From Lamellibrachia satsuma (taxonomy: Eukaryota; Annelida; Polychaeta; Sabellida; Siboglinidae), in contig BSQZ01000051.1 of assembly GCA_033239005.1 (NCBI GenBank), forward strand, positions 4,664,684-4,728,683: a DNA stretch of 64,000 bases. The letters run 5' to 3'. This document shows positions 1 through 10,816 of this stretch, piece by piece. The first letter of the stretch is position 1. Every line of letters begins with the position of its first letter. The notes beneath the pieces were generated by a model, which saw only the letters and a list, made by a program, of their open reading frames with translations, was not told the origin of the DNA and ran no database searches. Position numbers and translations under genes: made by a program.

Positions 1-188
1 GTGAAACAAACAAAAAGTTTTCACCAAATAATCTGCTGTTATTATTCAACAGTTTATGAACACAATACGTGAAACATGGCTAAGTAAAAACTTAAGACAG
101 GTATTTGCAAGAATGATTCTTAAGAGCCCAATGTATATCTGTACAAGGTATACAATTATGAAAGAAGCAAATTTGGATATGTGCCATT

Positions 189-945
189 AAAAATGCGAGA
201 ACATGTACTGTCCATGTGAATTCACTTACTCGGAGTGGTCCCATGATGGTGTGACAGCTACTATGTTATGCAATATAATATTCTACATTCTTAGGGGTTT
301 GATTCAGCATACTAACATACAAAACTATTATCCCACTGGGGAAAAATTAGATACCAGTGAGAGCATAATATGCTCTCATTGGTATCTAATTATCAGGTAG
401 CATGTAACTTGTTATGTTCATTACCTTGTTGCACTAACCAACATTGTTTATGCTTTCAGAGGTGCCTCTTGAAATGTCAGAGACAACAAAGAAGGCTCAA
501 CTGTAGACCATCCCGAAGACATGACGATGTTTCCGCTGCACATAGTCGGTCACAACAGCAAACATGGGTCGAAGTGCAACTGTCAATATTGCAAATAAAA
601 ATGCGAATGTCCATGTGAATTCATTTATTCAGGTAGTGGTCCCAAGATGGCGTGACAGCTACTAATATTCTACATTCTTAGGGGCTTGATTCAACATACT
701 AACATACAAAACTACCGTCCCACTGGAAAAAATTAGATATCAATGAAAGCACATCAGGAAGCATGTAATTTGTTATGTTCATTACCTTGCTGTTTAGGCT
801 GTCAAAGAGTTACCTCTTGAAATGCAAGAGATATTAAAGGAGGCTCAGTTGTAGACCATCCCGAAGACATGACGATGTTTACGCTGCACATAGTCGGTCA
901 CTAGAGCAAACATGGGTCGGACTGCAAATCTCAATATTGCAACAA
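189..945. repeat. Tandem duplication, unit about 408 bp
   Basis: Two diverged direct copies lie head to tail (about 189-596 and 597-945). Shared blocks include GTCCATGTGAATTCA, the stretch around ATTCTACATTCTTAGGGG, and a block containing CCCGAAGACATGACGATGTT followed by CACATAGTCGGTCAC. The second copy has internal deletions. Small open frames inside it (65-82 codons) are not conserved between the copies, so I do not call them genes. Confidence 0.8.
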
Positions 946-3330
946 AGCCAAATATGTGTTTCCTTCATAACAAACAGGCTCCATATCACAATCATTTTAG
1001 ATGTCAAGCTGTGATAATAATGTGGCAGTTTATTTGTTTGGTATCAACCACATTTTCCTTTAGACCTTTGTTAAGGTCTCAAAACCATGCACCTACCGTC
1101 TCAAGTCAGCAACTGATATGACTTTGCATAGCACCAAGCCCCTCAGTATAAAACAAACGCAATATCCACGATTTACAAGATAGTGTCATTTACAAGATAG
1201 TGCGCTGTTCTTCGTTCACATGACAGCAAAGTTTGCTATCATGATCCACAGTAGGAACCACGTGAAGGTGACAAACGCTTTTCCCACCACAAGTATTGTG
1301 TGCATGCAATGTAAAAACTTGTAACTGAAACAGAATCATCTCCATCATTAGCTAGGCTAGCGCTACCGGTGGTCATTTGGGATATAGACCATATGGCATC
1401 AGATTTTCCTAAACAGAAGTTTCCCTTTTGAGCCAATTTATCCAGTAGCATTTTCATTGGAAAGCATGTCGAACACATGTGCGTTTGTTGCTGTCTTGAT
1501 AAACAAAATGACAAAAACTGAGGGCTTTATACTAAACAGTTTACATTACATCTAGCCAAGATTAGTAACACTGTATGACACACAGATTAAGTTCAGTCCA
1601 TGCAGCTGCAACAACAAACGCTTCCCCTTCCAAACACCCCCTCCCCGCAACACACACACACTGAACAGAACAGCTAGAGTCAGGCTATTATCCTTTTAGT
1701 TGGTCTTGACTATTGTTTGTGTCCATGCATGGGAAGTGTCATGTCTCCTCTAGGCTTTTTTGTTTCAGAAACTGTAAAATATCAAGTTGCGGCACAATAT
1801 ATATGTAGACACATTATGGAACACTCCTGCTTGTCAAGTCATTATTTAACAACCAAGTCTAAACAATACATTGCCCATAATGTTAGCTGAAAACCAGTCA
1901 CATAATTTAATTTAATAGGTTGTTGTTGACATTTGATAGATCATAGATCATGCACACTAGATTTCCAGGCACTTCCACAATCAGAAGATCATTTGTTTAA
2001 TTCATTTATTGTCTTCTGTGATATCCAAATGGATCAATGAGATATGAACAAGTTACTACTTGAGTGAAATGATTTAGTTTGCTGTAAAATCACTCACTGA
2101 AGTCCTCTTTAAACACCCTGAAGTTGGCTGTCCACTCATTGAGGTCAGTTCCAGGTTACAGGTGTCATACCTTACGAAGGAGATGTAGCACTTTGTTCAG
2201 CGTGATGGAGTTCATATTGAAATTGAAAACATCTTTCAACTTTGAGAGATCAGGAAGGCCTAGACTCTTGGCAAAGTCTAAAAAAAGATTATCAATCATA
2301 AGCACAAGTTCTATTAATCATTTCTGGATGCATTGACACATCTCGGTCAATGGTAAGTACAAGGAGTATTTTGAGTTTATGTATATGTATCAATGCCAAA
2401 AACATTTGTTTTTAACATTCGGTTGATTTAAGTCCATTCATAAACGGCCATCAAGGGAACAGGTGGTATCAATGCATAGCTCAATGATTGACATATCTGC
2501 TTAATTACTATTAATGATTTCATGTAATTCAGACATTGATTTAGCTAGTGATCTGTTTTTGCTATAAATTTTTTTTAAATTAAGATAATATTTGCAAGAT
2601 GAGATAGTGTAATTAAGTTGTCATGAATGTGTTTTAGTAATGAATCTTCTTACCAACAAACTAATGTTTCATTTTTTTATGATAATTACTAACAAAGTTA
2701 TAACATTTAGGCACACACATATAATTAACTTAAGACTGACTTTGACTCACAAGTTTACCATTGGCTTCTCATGGGGTTAAAATACATAACTTGAAGAATG
2801 GTATTACTAATTGTAATTATTTACTTTAAATATTAATAGGGAATGCAAAATACAAGTTTTTATAACTTCATGCATTTCCTTTCAACATATTTGTAAAATT
2901 ATTGTTTAGATTTTATATGTTCACAGCATCCTGACTGATGTTCTTTGGTTCAGAAGAGATATCTTATGTATTGCTGCACCTTGTATATATGTTTATTTTG
3001 AATAAAATTCAATTCAATTACATTCATGCACAAACGCAAGTATCAGTAAGTTACGGTTTTTATAAGTATATTTTTCATTTATTCACTATAAAAATGTAAC
3101 TTGTACATACATGAAATGAATCTTTACATTAAAATAATAGGATGACACAAAAAACTCAAGCACTAATTTCCATTGTGGTCCTTAGGAAAAATCACAGAAA
3201 ACATGGAACTGATATCAATAGATTCTGCCAAGACTGACAAAAAATATATATATAATAATAAATAAATAAAGGGCAAATTGCACACTTGAGTTAGTTGTAT
3301 CCAACTTACCTGTTTTTTTTCTACCACGTT
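946..3330. other. Unassigned AT-rich DNA
   Basis: I see no gene or recognisable mobile element here. Short open frames such as 1239-1514 (minus, 91 codons) and 2124-2336 (plus) have no motif and no flanking splice signals that would support them. A CA-rich tract lies near 1640-1665. AATAAA-like signals occur around 3000, but nothing links them to a gene. Confidence 0.5.
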
Positions 3331-3340
3331 CGGTACACAC

Positions 3341-3500
3341 TTTAGTTGATTGGTTGCAAGGGTCATCCATGTGAAGTATCCAACAACATTCAATACACGT
3401 TAGATTGATTAGTTGTAAGGGTCATCCATGTGAAGTATCCAACAACATTCAATACACGCATTAGGTGATTAGTTGTAAGGGTCATCCATGGCAAGTATTC
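3341..3500. repeat. Short tandem repeat, about 60-bp unit, 2.5-3 copies
   Basis: The block GGGTCATCCATGTGAAGTAT with flanking CAACAACATTCAATACACG and TTGATTAGTTGTAAG is repeated nearly identically three times. The last copy is partial and diverged (GGGTCATCCATGGCAAGTAT). The array lies immediately upstream of the CR1-like LINE that starts near 3560. Confidence 0.85.
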
Positions 3501-3559
3501 TGGAAGCTTACAAGCTGAAGGCTTGAGGCAATCTTATCACCTCAGCCTGGGAGGAAGCT

Positions 3560-3860
3560 GAGAGGAGGGAAGGTGACAGGTCATAGGGAGACAGGACGTA
3601 AGGAGACGGGAAGGAAAGGAACGGGAGGGAAGACAACCGGGGTGAAGGAGAGGGGAGTAGGGGAGACAGGAGGGAAGGAGAAGGGAGTGGGGGAGACGGG
3701 AGGGAAGACAACCGGGGTGAAGGAGAGGGGAGTAGCGGAGACAGGAGGGAAGGAGAAGGGAGTGGGGGAGACGGGAGGGAAAACAACCGGAGTGAAGGAG
3801 AGGGGAGTAGGGGAGACAGGAGGGAAGGAGAAGGGAGTGGGGGAGACGGAAGGGAAGGGG
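3560..3860 (+). repeat. 75-bp purine-rich coding minisatellite in LINE ORF1
   Basis: A G/A-rich strand repeats in 75-bp units of the GGAGGGAAGACAACCGGGGT type followed by GAAGGAGAGGGGAGTAGGGG. Because the unit is a multiple of three, the ORF1 frame stays open. The complementary strand is also open (3508-3786, a Pro/Ser/Leu-rich frame), which is a shadow of the repeat. Confidence 0.85.
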
Positions 3861-4478
3861 TCAGGACAGAATGCGATAGAGGGGATCGAAAGGAAGAGTT
3901 ATTCTGCAGCAGTGATAGAGGGGGTGAGGAAGAGAGCGAGGGTGTTTGTGGGGGATTCGATAGTTAGGAAGACCGACAGAGTCTTAAACAAGGGAGATGA
4001 TGTGGTGGTCTGCTTGCCTGGAGCCAAAATAGAGGCGATAACTGAGAGGGTAAAAAACATCGTAGGCTCGGGTAAGGGTGGATCTGTTTTAGTACATGTA
4101 GGGACAAATAACGTAGAGAGGGAGGGTACAACTGCCATAGTTAGGAAATATAGGCAGTTGGTCAGAACACTAAAACAGACGCGGGTTGAGCAGGTAATAC
4201 TGTCAGGGATTTTACCTGTGATGGGCAGGAGGGTCATAAATATCGAAATTGTCGGGGGATGGCAATTAACGTTAGTCCAGAGGCTGTGTAGGGAAGAGGA
4301 AGTTGGATTTGTGGATTTATGGGAAAGTTTTGTTGGGAGGGGTGATATGTACATGAAGGATGGGCTTCATTTAAGTGGAAAGGGGGCGGCAGTATTCGCG
4401 GACAAACTTTCAGCAGCAGTAGATAGCGACTTGGGTACAATGACAAATATTTTTGGAAGTAAACATTCTTTAAACTAG
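3573..4478 (+). CDS. LINE ORF1 protein with SGNH/GDSL-type esterase domain
   Basis: This is an intact 301-residue frame. Residues 1-95 are a low-complexity Gly/Lys/Glu/Thr repeat with a 25-residue (75-bp) unit containing TTGVKERGVGETGGK. Residues about 118-295 are an SGNH-hydrolase-like domain. They show GDSIVRK (block I, nucleophile Ser), HVGTNNV (block III, Gly/Asn) and DGLHLS (block V, Asp and His). ORF1 esterase domains are known in CR1-type LINEs, where they are thought to aid membrane or RNP handling; the substrate is unknown. The first Met lies in the repeat, so the true start may be elsewhere in that frame. The endonuclease of the same element follows downstream. All expected catalytic residues are visible, so the domain may still be functional. 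Confidence 0.85.
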   Translation: MTGHRETGRKETGRKGTGGKTTGVKERGVGETGGKEKGVGETGGKTTGVKERGVAETGGKEKGVGETGGKTTGVKERGVGETGGKEKGVGETEGKGSGQNAIEGIERKSYSAAVIEGVRKRARVFVGDSIVRKTDRVLNKGDDVVVCLPGAKIEAITERVKNIVGSGKGGSVLVHVGTNNVEREGTTAIVRKYRQLVRTLKQTRVEQVILSGILPVMGRRVINIEIVGGWQLTLVQRLCREEEVGFVDLWESFVGRGDMYMKDGLHLSGKGAAVFADKLSAAVDSDLGTMTNIFGSKHSLN

Positions 4479-4569
4479 AAGTGCAGGGGGTTACCTAGAG
4501 GTGTCTCAAGCAGAACAAGAGACCACTAGCACAGATAAACCAATATCAAATCATCCGAAAAACATCTCT

Positions 4570-5826
4570 GAAAAAGGTTATAGATGCGTATGTTTAAATG
4601 CAAGGAGCATAGTAAATAAGAAAAAGCGAATTAAACATTATGGTAGAAGATATTGACCCTCACATAATTGGTATAACTGAATCATGGGCCAACATAGATA
4701 TAACAGATGCTGAATTAGGACTGACAGGATACGTAATGTTTAGGAAAGATCGAATAGGAAGAAGGGCGGGGAGTTATTTTATATGTTAAAGAATCTATTC
4801 AGGCTTATGAAATAAAACTAGAAAGGGAAGCAGATTGCGATGAAGCTGTTTGGTGCAAAATTGTTTCAGGAAATTCAAAATTAACTGTTGGATTAGTTTA
4901 CGAAGTCCAAACATAAAGCGAAGAGGACAACACAAAAATAAAAAACGCTATAAAGGAAGTTAGTAAAGGGAATGTATCATAATGGGAGATTTTAACCATG
5001 GACACATACAATGGAATTCTCTAGAGAGCACAGGGATTGAGGATCAACAATTTCTATGTTTAATCCAGGATAGCTTTCTTACTCAGCACGTACTAGAACC
5101 AACCAGGGAGAAAATGTATTAGATATAGTTTTGTCATCACAAAAAGAATTAGTGGACAATGTAAAAATATTTGAACCATTGGGTAATAGTGACCATAATC
5201 AAATACATTTTGACATCAATGTAAAATCAGAAAGTAAAAATAAGAAAACGTACAAGAGAAACTTCCACAAAGGTAACTACAAAGATATGAGAAAATACTT
5301 AGCACAGCTAGATTGGAATAACATGCTGATGAATAAGACTGCAATTGAATGTTGGAATATTCTAAAATATGAAATTGAGAGTATCATTGATAAATTTGTT
5401 CCCTTCCGAAAACAAGGAAAACGGTGTAGAAAGAAACAAGTGTCAAAAGAGGCAATTAGAAAAATAATGCTAAAACAAACTATGTGGAGGGTTTATAGGC
5501 GTACCAGAAAGGAAGACTATGCAAAATACAAAGAGGCACTTAATGCAGCTACAACTGAAATCAGACAATCTAAAAGAAGCTATGAGCAAAAACTGGCATG
5601 TAACATAAAAACTGACAGCAAGAGTTTTTATGCATATGTCAGGAGTAAACAAAACGTACAAGACAAGGTTGGGCCTCTAGAAGACAGTGCTGGAAATATA
5701 ATATCACAGGGGTTTTTAATGGCGGAAGACCTAAATGGTTACTTCAGTTCAGTGTTTACAAAAGAAGATATTAGTTCATTACCAGTTGCTGATGCTAAAT
5801 TTCAGGGGCTAAATCTGACTATTTAG
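4570..5826 (+). pseudogene. CR1-like LINE ORF2, endonuclease and linker part, frameshifted
   Basis: Endonuclease/exonuclease/phosphatase-type motifs appear across frames. IIGITESWA (about 4660) is the Glu-bearing motif, IIMGDFNH (about 4977) is the GDFN motif, and LGNSDHNQIHF (about 5180) is the SDH motif with the catalytic His. The last 232 residues (5131-5826) are one open frame covering the end of the endonuclease and the linker to the RT, including RQSKRSYEQKLA and ADDLNGYFSSVF-like sequence (here MAEDLNGYFSSVF). At least two frame changes lie between 4640 and 5131, so no full-length protein is possible from this copy. The family nicks target DNA to prime reverse transcription. A stop at 5824-5826 and a frame change separate it from the RT. 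Confidence 0.85.
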
Positions 5827-7345
5827 GACCGTTAGTTGTAACTCCAGAATTGGTAGCTAGGAAAATAAAGGCAATGAAGGATAACAAATCACCGGGAGTG
5901 GATGGGATTCCTCCAAAATTACTAATGGAAACAGTAGATCAAATCAGTATACCACTTGCAAGAGTATTCAACTTGTCATTAAAAGAGGGAGTTGTTCCGT
6001 TTGAATGGAAAGAAGCAAACATCATACCATTATTTAAAAAGGGTTCGAGAAATAAGTCAGAGAATTACAGACCAGTGAGTTTAACGTCAGTGATTTGTAA
6101 ATTATTAGAAAGGTTAATTAAAGACCATATGGTGGACTTCCTCGTTAAGCATAAATTATTAAATTCATCTCAACATGGATTCCTTAAAGCGAGGTCATGC
6201 TTAACAAATGTGTTATGTTTTTGGAAGAAATCACTAAGTGGATAGACGAGGGATCGCCAGTAGATATTATCTACTTAGATTTTCAGAAAGCTTTTGACAA
6301 AGTGCCACATCAAAGATTGCTACTTAAATTAAAAGCCCATGGTATCGGGGATAGCATAACTGACTGGATAGAACAATGGCTGACTGACAGAAGACAACGA
6401 GTTGTAGTAGATGGCGAAGTTTCAAATTGGAAATCGGTTTTGAGTGGGGTACCTCAAGGATCAGTATTAGGACCTATATTATTCTTAATTTATATCAATG
6501 ACTTGGACGAGAGTATAACAAGTAACGTACTGAAATTTGCGGACGACACAAAACTGTTTAGAAAGGTTAATACTGATTGTGATAAACAACATTTACAAAG
6601 CGATCTAGACAGATTAGTGAAATGGTCTGAGAAATGGCAGATGATGTTCAATTTTGGGAAATGTAAATGCCTACATACAGGACATGGGAACTTGAATGTA
6701 AACTATAAAATGGGAGCTACTGTTCTTGGTACTACTGTAAAAGAAAAGGACTTAGGAGTTACAATAAGCGCTGATATGAAAGTTTCAGAGCAGTGTGGTA
6801 TTGCAGCTTCAAAGGGTAATCAAATTCTTGGATTGATTAGAAGAAACATAACATACAAGGGAAAAAAGTTAATTATACCTCTTTATAAAGCAATAGTTAG
6901 ACCTCATTTAGAATACTGTATACAAGCATGGAGACCATATCGTAAGAAGGATATAGATACGCTTGAACGCATACAAAGGAGAGCAACTAAAATGATTCCA
7001 GAACTTAGAGACCTTAGTTATGAAGAACGCCTGAAAGAATGTGGTTTAACAACTCTAGAAACAAGGAGGTTAAGAGGAGATCAGATTGAAGTTTTTAAGA
7101 TATTGAATGGGTATGAAAATATTGATAGAAATATGTTTTTCTCACTCAAGAAGGATAGCAGAACTAGAGGACATGAGGTAAAATTAGTAAAGGATCAATG
7201 TAGATTGGACATCAGGAAGCACTCGTTCTCACAGAGGACAGTAAATGAATGGAACAAACTGTCTACAGATTGTGTAACTGCTAGCAGCGTGAATATGTTT
7301 AAAAACAAGGTTGACACATATATCAGGAGGGCGGGTTATAAGTAG
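5827..7345 (+). pseudogene. CR1-like LINE ORF2, reverse transcriptase part, one frameshift
   Basis: The RT reads in two overlapping frames (5850-6245 and 6197-7345) joined by one frameshift near 6220. Motifs in order: NKSPGVDGIPPKLL (start of RT), ENYRPVSLTSVICKLLE, HGFLKARSC, IYLDFQKAFDKVPHQRL (first catalytic Asp), GVPQGSVLGPILFLIYINDL, and FADDTKLF with the catalytic FADD at 6536-6547. A thumb/C-terminal region then ends with RTVNEWNKLS and a stop at 7345. FADD and PQGSVLGP are typical of the CR1/L2/jockey groups. Apart from the one frameshift the domain looks complete, so repair of few bases separates it from an active copy in its ancestor. Confidence 0.92.
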
Positions 7346-7445
7346 GTGAACATTGTTGGACTCTCGATAAGCCAATGGCTTCCTTGTCCACTTGCCATCT
7401 GGGCCTTTGGCTTGGATGGCAAATCTTGTTAAATCTTGTTAAATG

Positions 7446-9060
7446 ACCAAATGAGGTAATTAAGGACAAATGAATATGTTATATTTAGTGATAGATCTTT
7501 ATTTTCTAGTAGAATTTGAGTCTTGCCATATACATGACTTGTAATCATGTCATAACATGTAAACATCAGCACTCTATGTGCACACCCCTGCTAAGCTGCA
7601 GTGGAAAAGTTTATCAATACCTACATGACACCTCATAGTAAAAAATTCATGTGGAGATACTGGGTAAGGGTAATATGGACAGCAATAATCATAAAAGCAG
7701 GACAAGAGAGAAAATTACATTTCCTGTACTTTTTCATAGAAAAATATTTGATTAAATATCGGGAACCTGCTTAATTTGAATGGAATTGTTAAATATATTT
7801 ACCTCCTGTCCAACAGTGACTTCCAGCATGATTCATTTGTGGCTGTAATAACCATTTCCGTCTGTTTCCCAGACACCATCACCACATGATGTCTACTCAG
7901 TTTTTTGGGAACTTTTCATTCACCTTTGGCCCAAAGATTTCTTCAAGCAGTGACTGTGCCATATTGCATCTATTGTATGTGAACATAAACATAATACGTC
8001 TTACACCATGATGTATTGATAGGTATTATCTGAATGGATAGTTAACGGATTGTACATCGATTAATGTGAGCCTGCTTTACAGTCGGTGACAAATGCACAA
8101 TAGGGACCCTGTGGGCCCAGTGCTTTGATCTCCTATGGCTTATAAACAATGTCAACAACACACAAGGACACAGGTTAGACAGGTCTGCATTGTTCATGCG
8201 TTAGTAAAGGGAGGGATTAACGATCTGTTGTTAGACTGTAAAGAATTTGTTTTGTTTCACCAGAAATCTGGTGGCAGATTTGTTCTTCTGAGCAGGAAAA
8301 CAGGAGATTTGATAGTCTCATGGCAATTGTGGGAGACAAGCTCCCTCCTCAATTTGATTTTTCTCTTGCCTCGTTTCAAAATCATTTTACAAAAAATCTA
8401 ACCTATCTAGTATCCACTATGAAATGCTAGCTCATTTGTGCAAATGTGTCATTTAGTTTTTATGAAGACATCGGACAACCTACTAAATTATTTTCAATTG
8501 GACCCATATGAAATTCACTGGAAAAGGGCAAAAGTGGCTCCAACTCTACATACTATGACATTAACTTATTCACACTTTCAAAGTTACCCGACTTAATGTT
8601 CAAAGTCAATTCTTTCAATAATTTTTTTTAAATATGCATTAAGCCAACTGTACATACTGTTAAACAATTCATACACTGTGCAGATATGAACACCAATGAC
8701 CCTGATTCACAATGGGCTAAATTAATTGAGGAGGAAGAAAGAAAACAGAAACTTGCTGGCTGACTAGATCAAGTGACCTGGCAGTTAAAAAAACTCGCTG
8801 AAATTGCCTGTAGCTGTAGCAGGCAGTATTATTGTGATCTGACCCTTAAACAGCAAAACAAATTCAAATACAGACCCGGACACACTGGTACGCCAAGCTT
8901 GTTTGATGTTCTTGACTGTCTGCATGCAGAGGTCATACGTGTGTAGGAATGGTACAAGCAGCTTTTTGAGGTAAACGACAGTGCAGCAAGTTCCTCCATC
9001 TGAACCTTCTTGATTTCTGCTGAGTTGCTTTCTCCGTGCTTCCCTACAACCACTAGGAGC
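7446..9060. other. Unassigned DNA
   Basis: No supported gene. The longest frames (8135-8401 plus, 8829-9062 minus) carry no motif I recognise and no convincing exon borders. Confidence 0.5.
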
Positions 9061-9069
9061 AAGGAAATT

Positions 9070-9245
9070 TTAGTAGTTGACTACAGCACATAGCAAGGAG
9101 ATGTTGGTGCTTGCCTACAGCACATACCAAAGAGACATTGGTGCTTGCTGACAACACATTAACAAGGAGACATTGGTACTTGCCAACAGCACATTAACAA
9201 GGAGATATTTGTACTTGCCAACAGCACATTAACAAGGAGACATAG
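9070..9245. repeat. 34-35-bp tandem repeat, about 5 copies
   Basis: The unit CAGCACATTAACAAGGAGAC followed by ATTGGTACTTGCCAA repeats about five times with substitutions. Early copies read CAGCACATAGCAAGGAGAT. Confidence 0.85.
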
Positions 9246-9417
9246 TAAGTAATTCACAATTTGACACGACAACTTATGTGTAATGGCATCACCGTATTTA
9301 CTCTTGATTTCTAAGTTTGTCATTATGAATGACAACCAAATGTCACATCAAATGCACACATGATAAGGAAAAGAATAATGCTTACTGAATAGGGATTCAT
9401 GATGCTGGTCCTGATAT

Positions 9418-10816
9418 CTTTGAAGAGAGTAGTGACTTTTGTCAGTACGTCTTTGACAATTGTGACAAATGGCGGCTATTCCACAAATTTGCCAACTGTC
9501 TTGTTTATATGCTTTCCAATTATGTGCAGATTCAACAACTTGCATGGCAGTTGGTTCACCGACTCGATCAAGTTTTCCCTGATGTCACTAAATCTGATGT
9601 AGTTGGTTTATTAAAGCAATACATGAAGCATAAAGGAATATACAAAGATATTACTGTGAAACAGAAAAATAAATATACTTACCTTCAGGATGTTCAATCC
9701 ATACTCAATGTGCCGCTTTACACAAAGTTCCACTTTAGAGATAGTAAGATCAAATCCCAATATGTCAACATGCAATATGGCTTATGTGGAGTCCAACATA
9801 TCAACCTTCAGATGTCCTTGGAGAGGTCCTGGAACATGTCCCCAGATTATCATGCTCCAACAGTAAAACATTCATTGAGGTAAACATGCACTACTGCATG
9901 AACAAACAATACCAGATATTCCACACTGATGACACACATTAACAGTTGCTAACACTTTTTGTAAGTTATGTTATAATAACATTTCTGCAGACAAACAAGT
10001 CAGCAGATATTTATTTAATTATCTGACAGTGTAATTTTCTATTGGTGTTCTATATTCCAGGAAATATATGGGCAATTCCGTATTGGAGAACCCAGACTGC
10101 TAAAAAATAAATCTTTTTGGAACAGTACCAAAGTTTCACTACTTATGTCAAAAACGTGTAGAATTTTGACCAAAGTAAAAAATGTTATGTTATCGGTTCA
10201 TTTTCTTTAAAAATAGCATTTCCAATGAGGTGCATTTGTAGCATTGCAGCCAATGAAAAGGCAACACTTACAGAAACCCACCCCATCTTCCTAACTCTCA
10301 ACTTACTTATTTTTATTTTGCTGATTATTTAGGTTAATATACTCTAAATACTAAATGCAGAAAGCAATACGTACTGCACATATCACACTTTGAACAGGAA
10401 GGTGATACATTTTCATACATTTTGTCTGTAATTCCGTTACCAAAAAAGTCATAAAAGTTTTCCTGAGAACTAACTATTGATTGAAATTAAAAGTTACTTG
10501 AAATTCTCTTATTAGATACACACAGTAAAAGGTTAGATCACTAACTTTTAATGTATCTTCTCTGATCTTGTGTAAAACCTGGTAACGGAATTACATTTTG
10601 GTAATGGAATTACATGGCACTTTCTCTTGTAGTGTAAGAATCCAGGAATGGAAACCAAGTCGTATTTTTGCAACAAGAGGTCAGCACTGACAATAAGACA
10701 ATGTCTACAAAGTTATAAAGGGCAGTTTCAGTCTCCCTGTTTCCAGAAAGGTCCATGTCAAATTGAGTTGAAGAGATGACAACCTGACTTTAAAAATCAC
10801 AACATCCAGTGAAAAT
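9418..10816. repeat. Tandem duplication, unit 1 (1399 bp)
   Basis: This segment, from CTTTGAAGAGAGTAGTGAC to CATCCAGTGAAAAT, is repeated immediately downstream at 10817-12770 with very few substitutions (for example CTCGATC against CTCTATC near 9563/10963). After removing the 555 bp added in unit 2, the lengths agree exactly, which implies a recent tandem duplication. The 124- and 128-codon plus-strand frames in the two units (9509-9883, 10809-11195) differ by a stop and have no motif. I do not treat them as genes. Confidence 0.92.

Larger units (their letters stand above)
3560..7445 (+). mobile_element. Nearly full-length CR1-like non-LTR retrotransposon (LINE)
   Basis: The element carries, in order, an esterase-type ORF1 (3573-4478), an apurinic-like endonuclease region (about 4570-5130), a linker and a complete reverse transcriptase ending at 7345. 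About 100 bp of 3' UTR follows and ends in a short tandem tail, AAATCTTGTT repeated at 7421-7444. Such short 3' repeats replace poly(A) in the CR1/L2 group. ORF1 is intact, and ORF2 is broken only by single-base frameshifts and a few stops, so insertion was fairly recent. The ORF2 protein closely resembles CR1 proteins I recall from fish, lamprey and crustacean genomes; that is memory, not a search. The 5' end is uncertain and could lie a little upstream. Confidence 0.9.

Noticed and set aside
3508..3786. Pro/Ser/Leu-rich minus-strand frame
   Set aside because: Antisense of the purine-rich repeat in LINE ORF1.
9070..9245. CRISPR-like array of spaced repeats
   Set aside because: The units are contiguous tandem copies without unique spacers, in a eukaryotic context.
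9509..9883. Conserved duplicated gene (124- and 128-codon frames in both duplication units)
   Set aside because: The copies match only because the DNA was recently duplicated; the frame has a stop difference and no motif.
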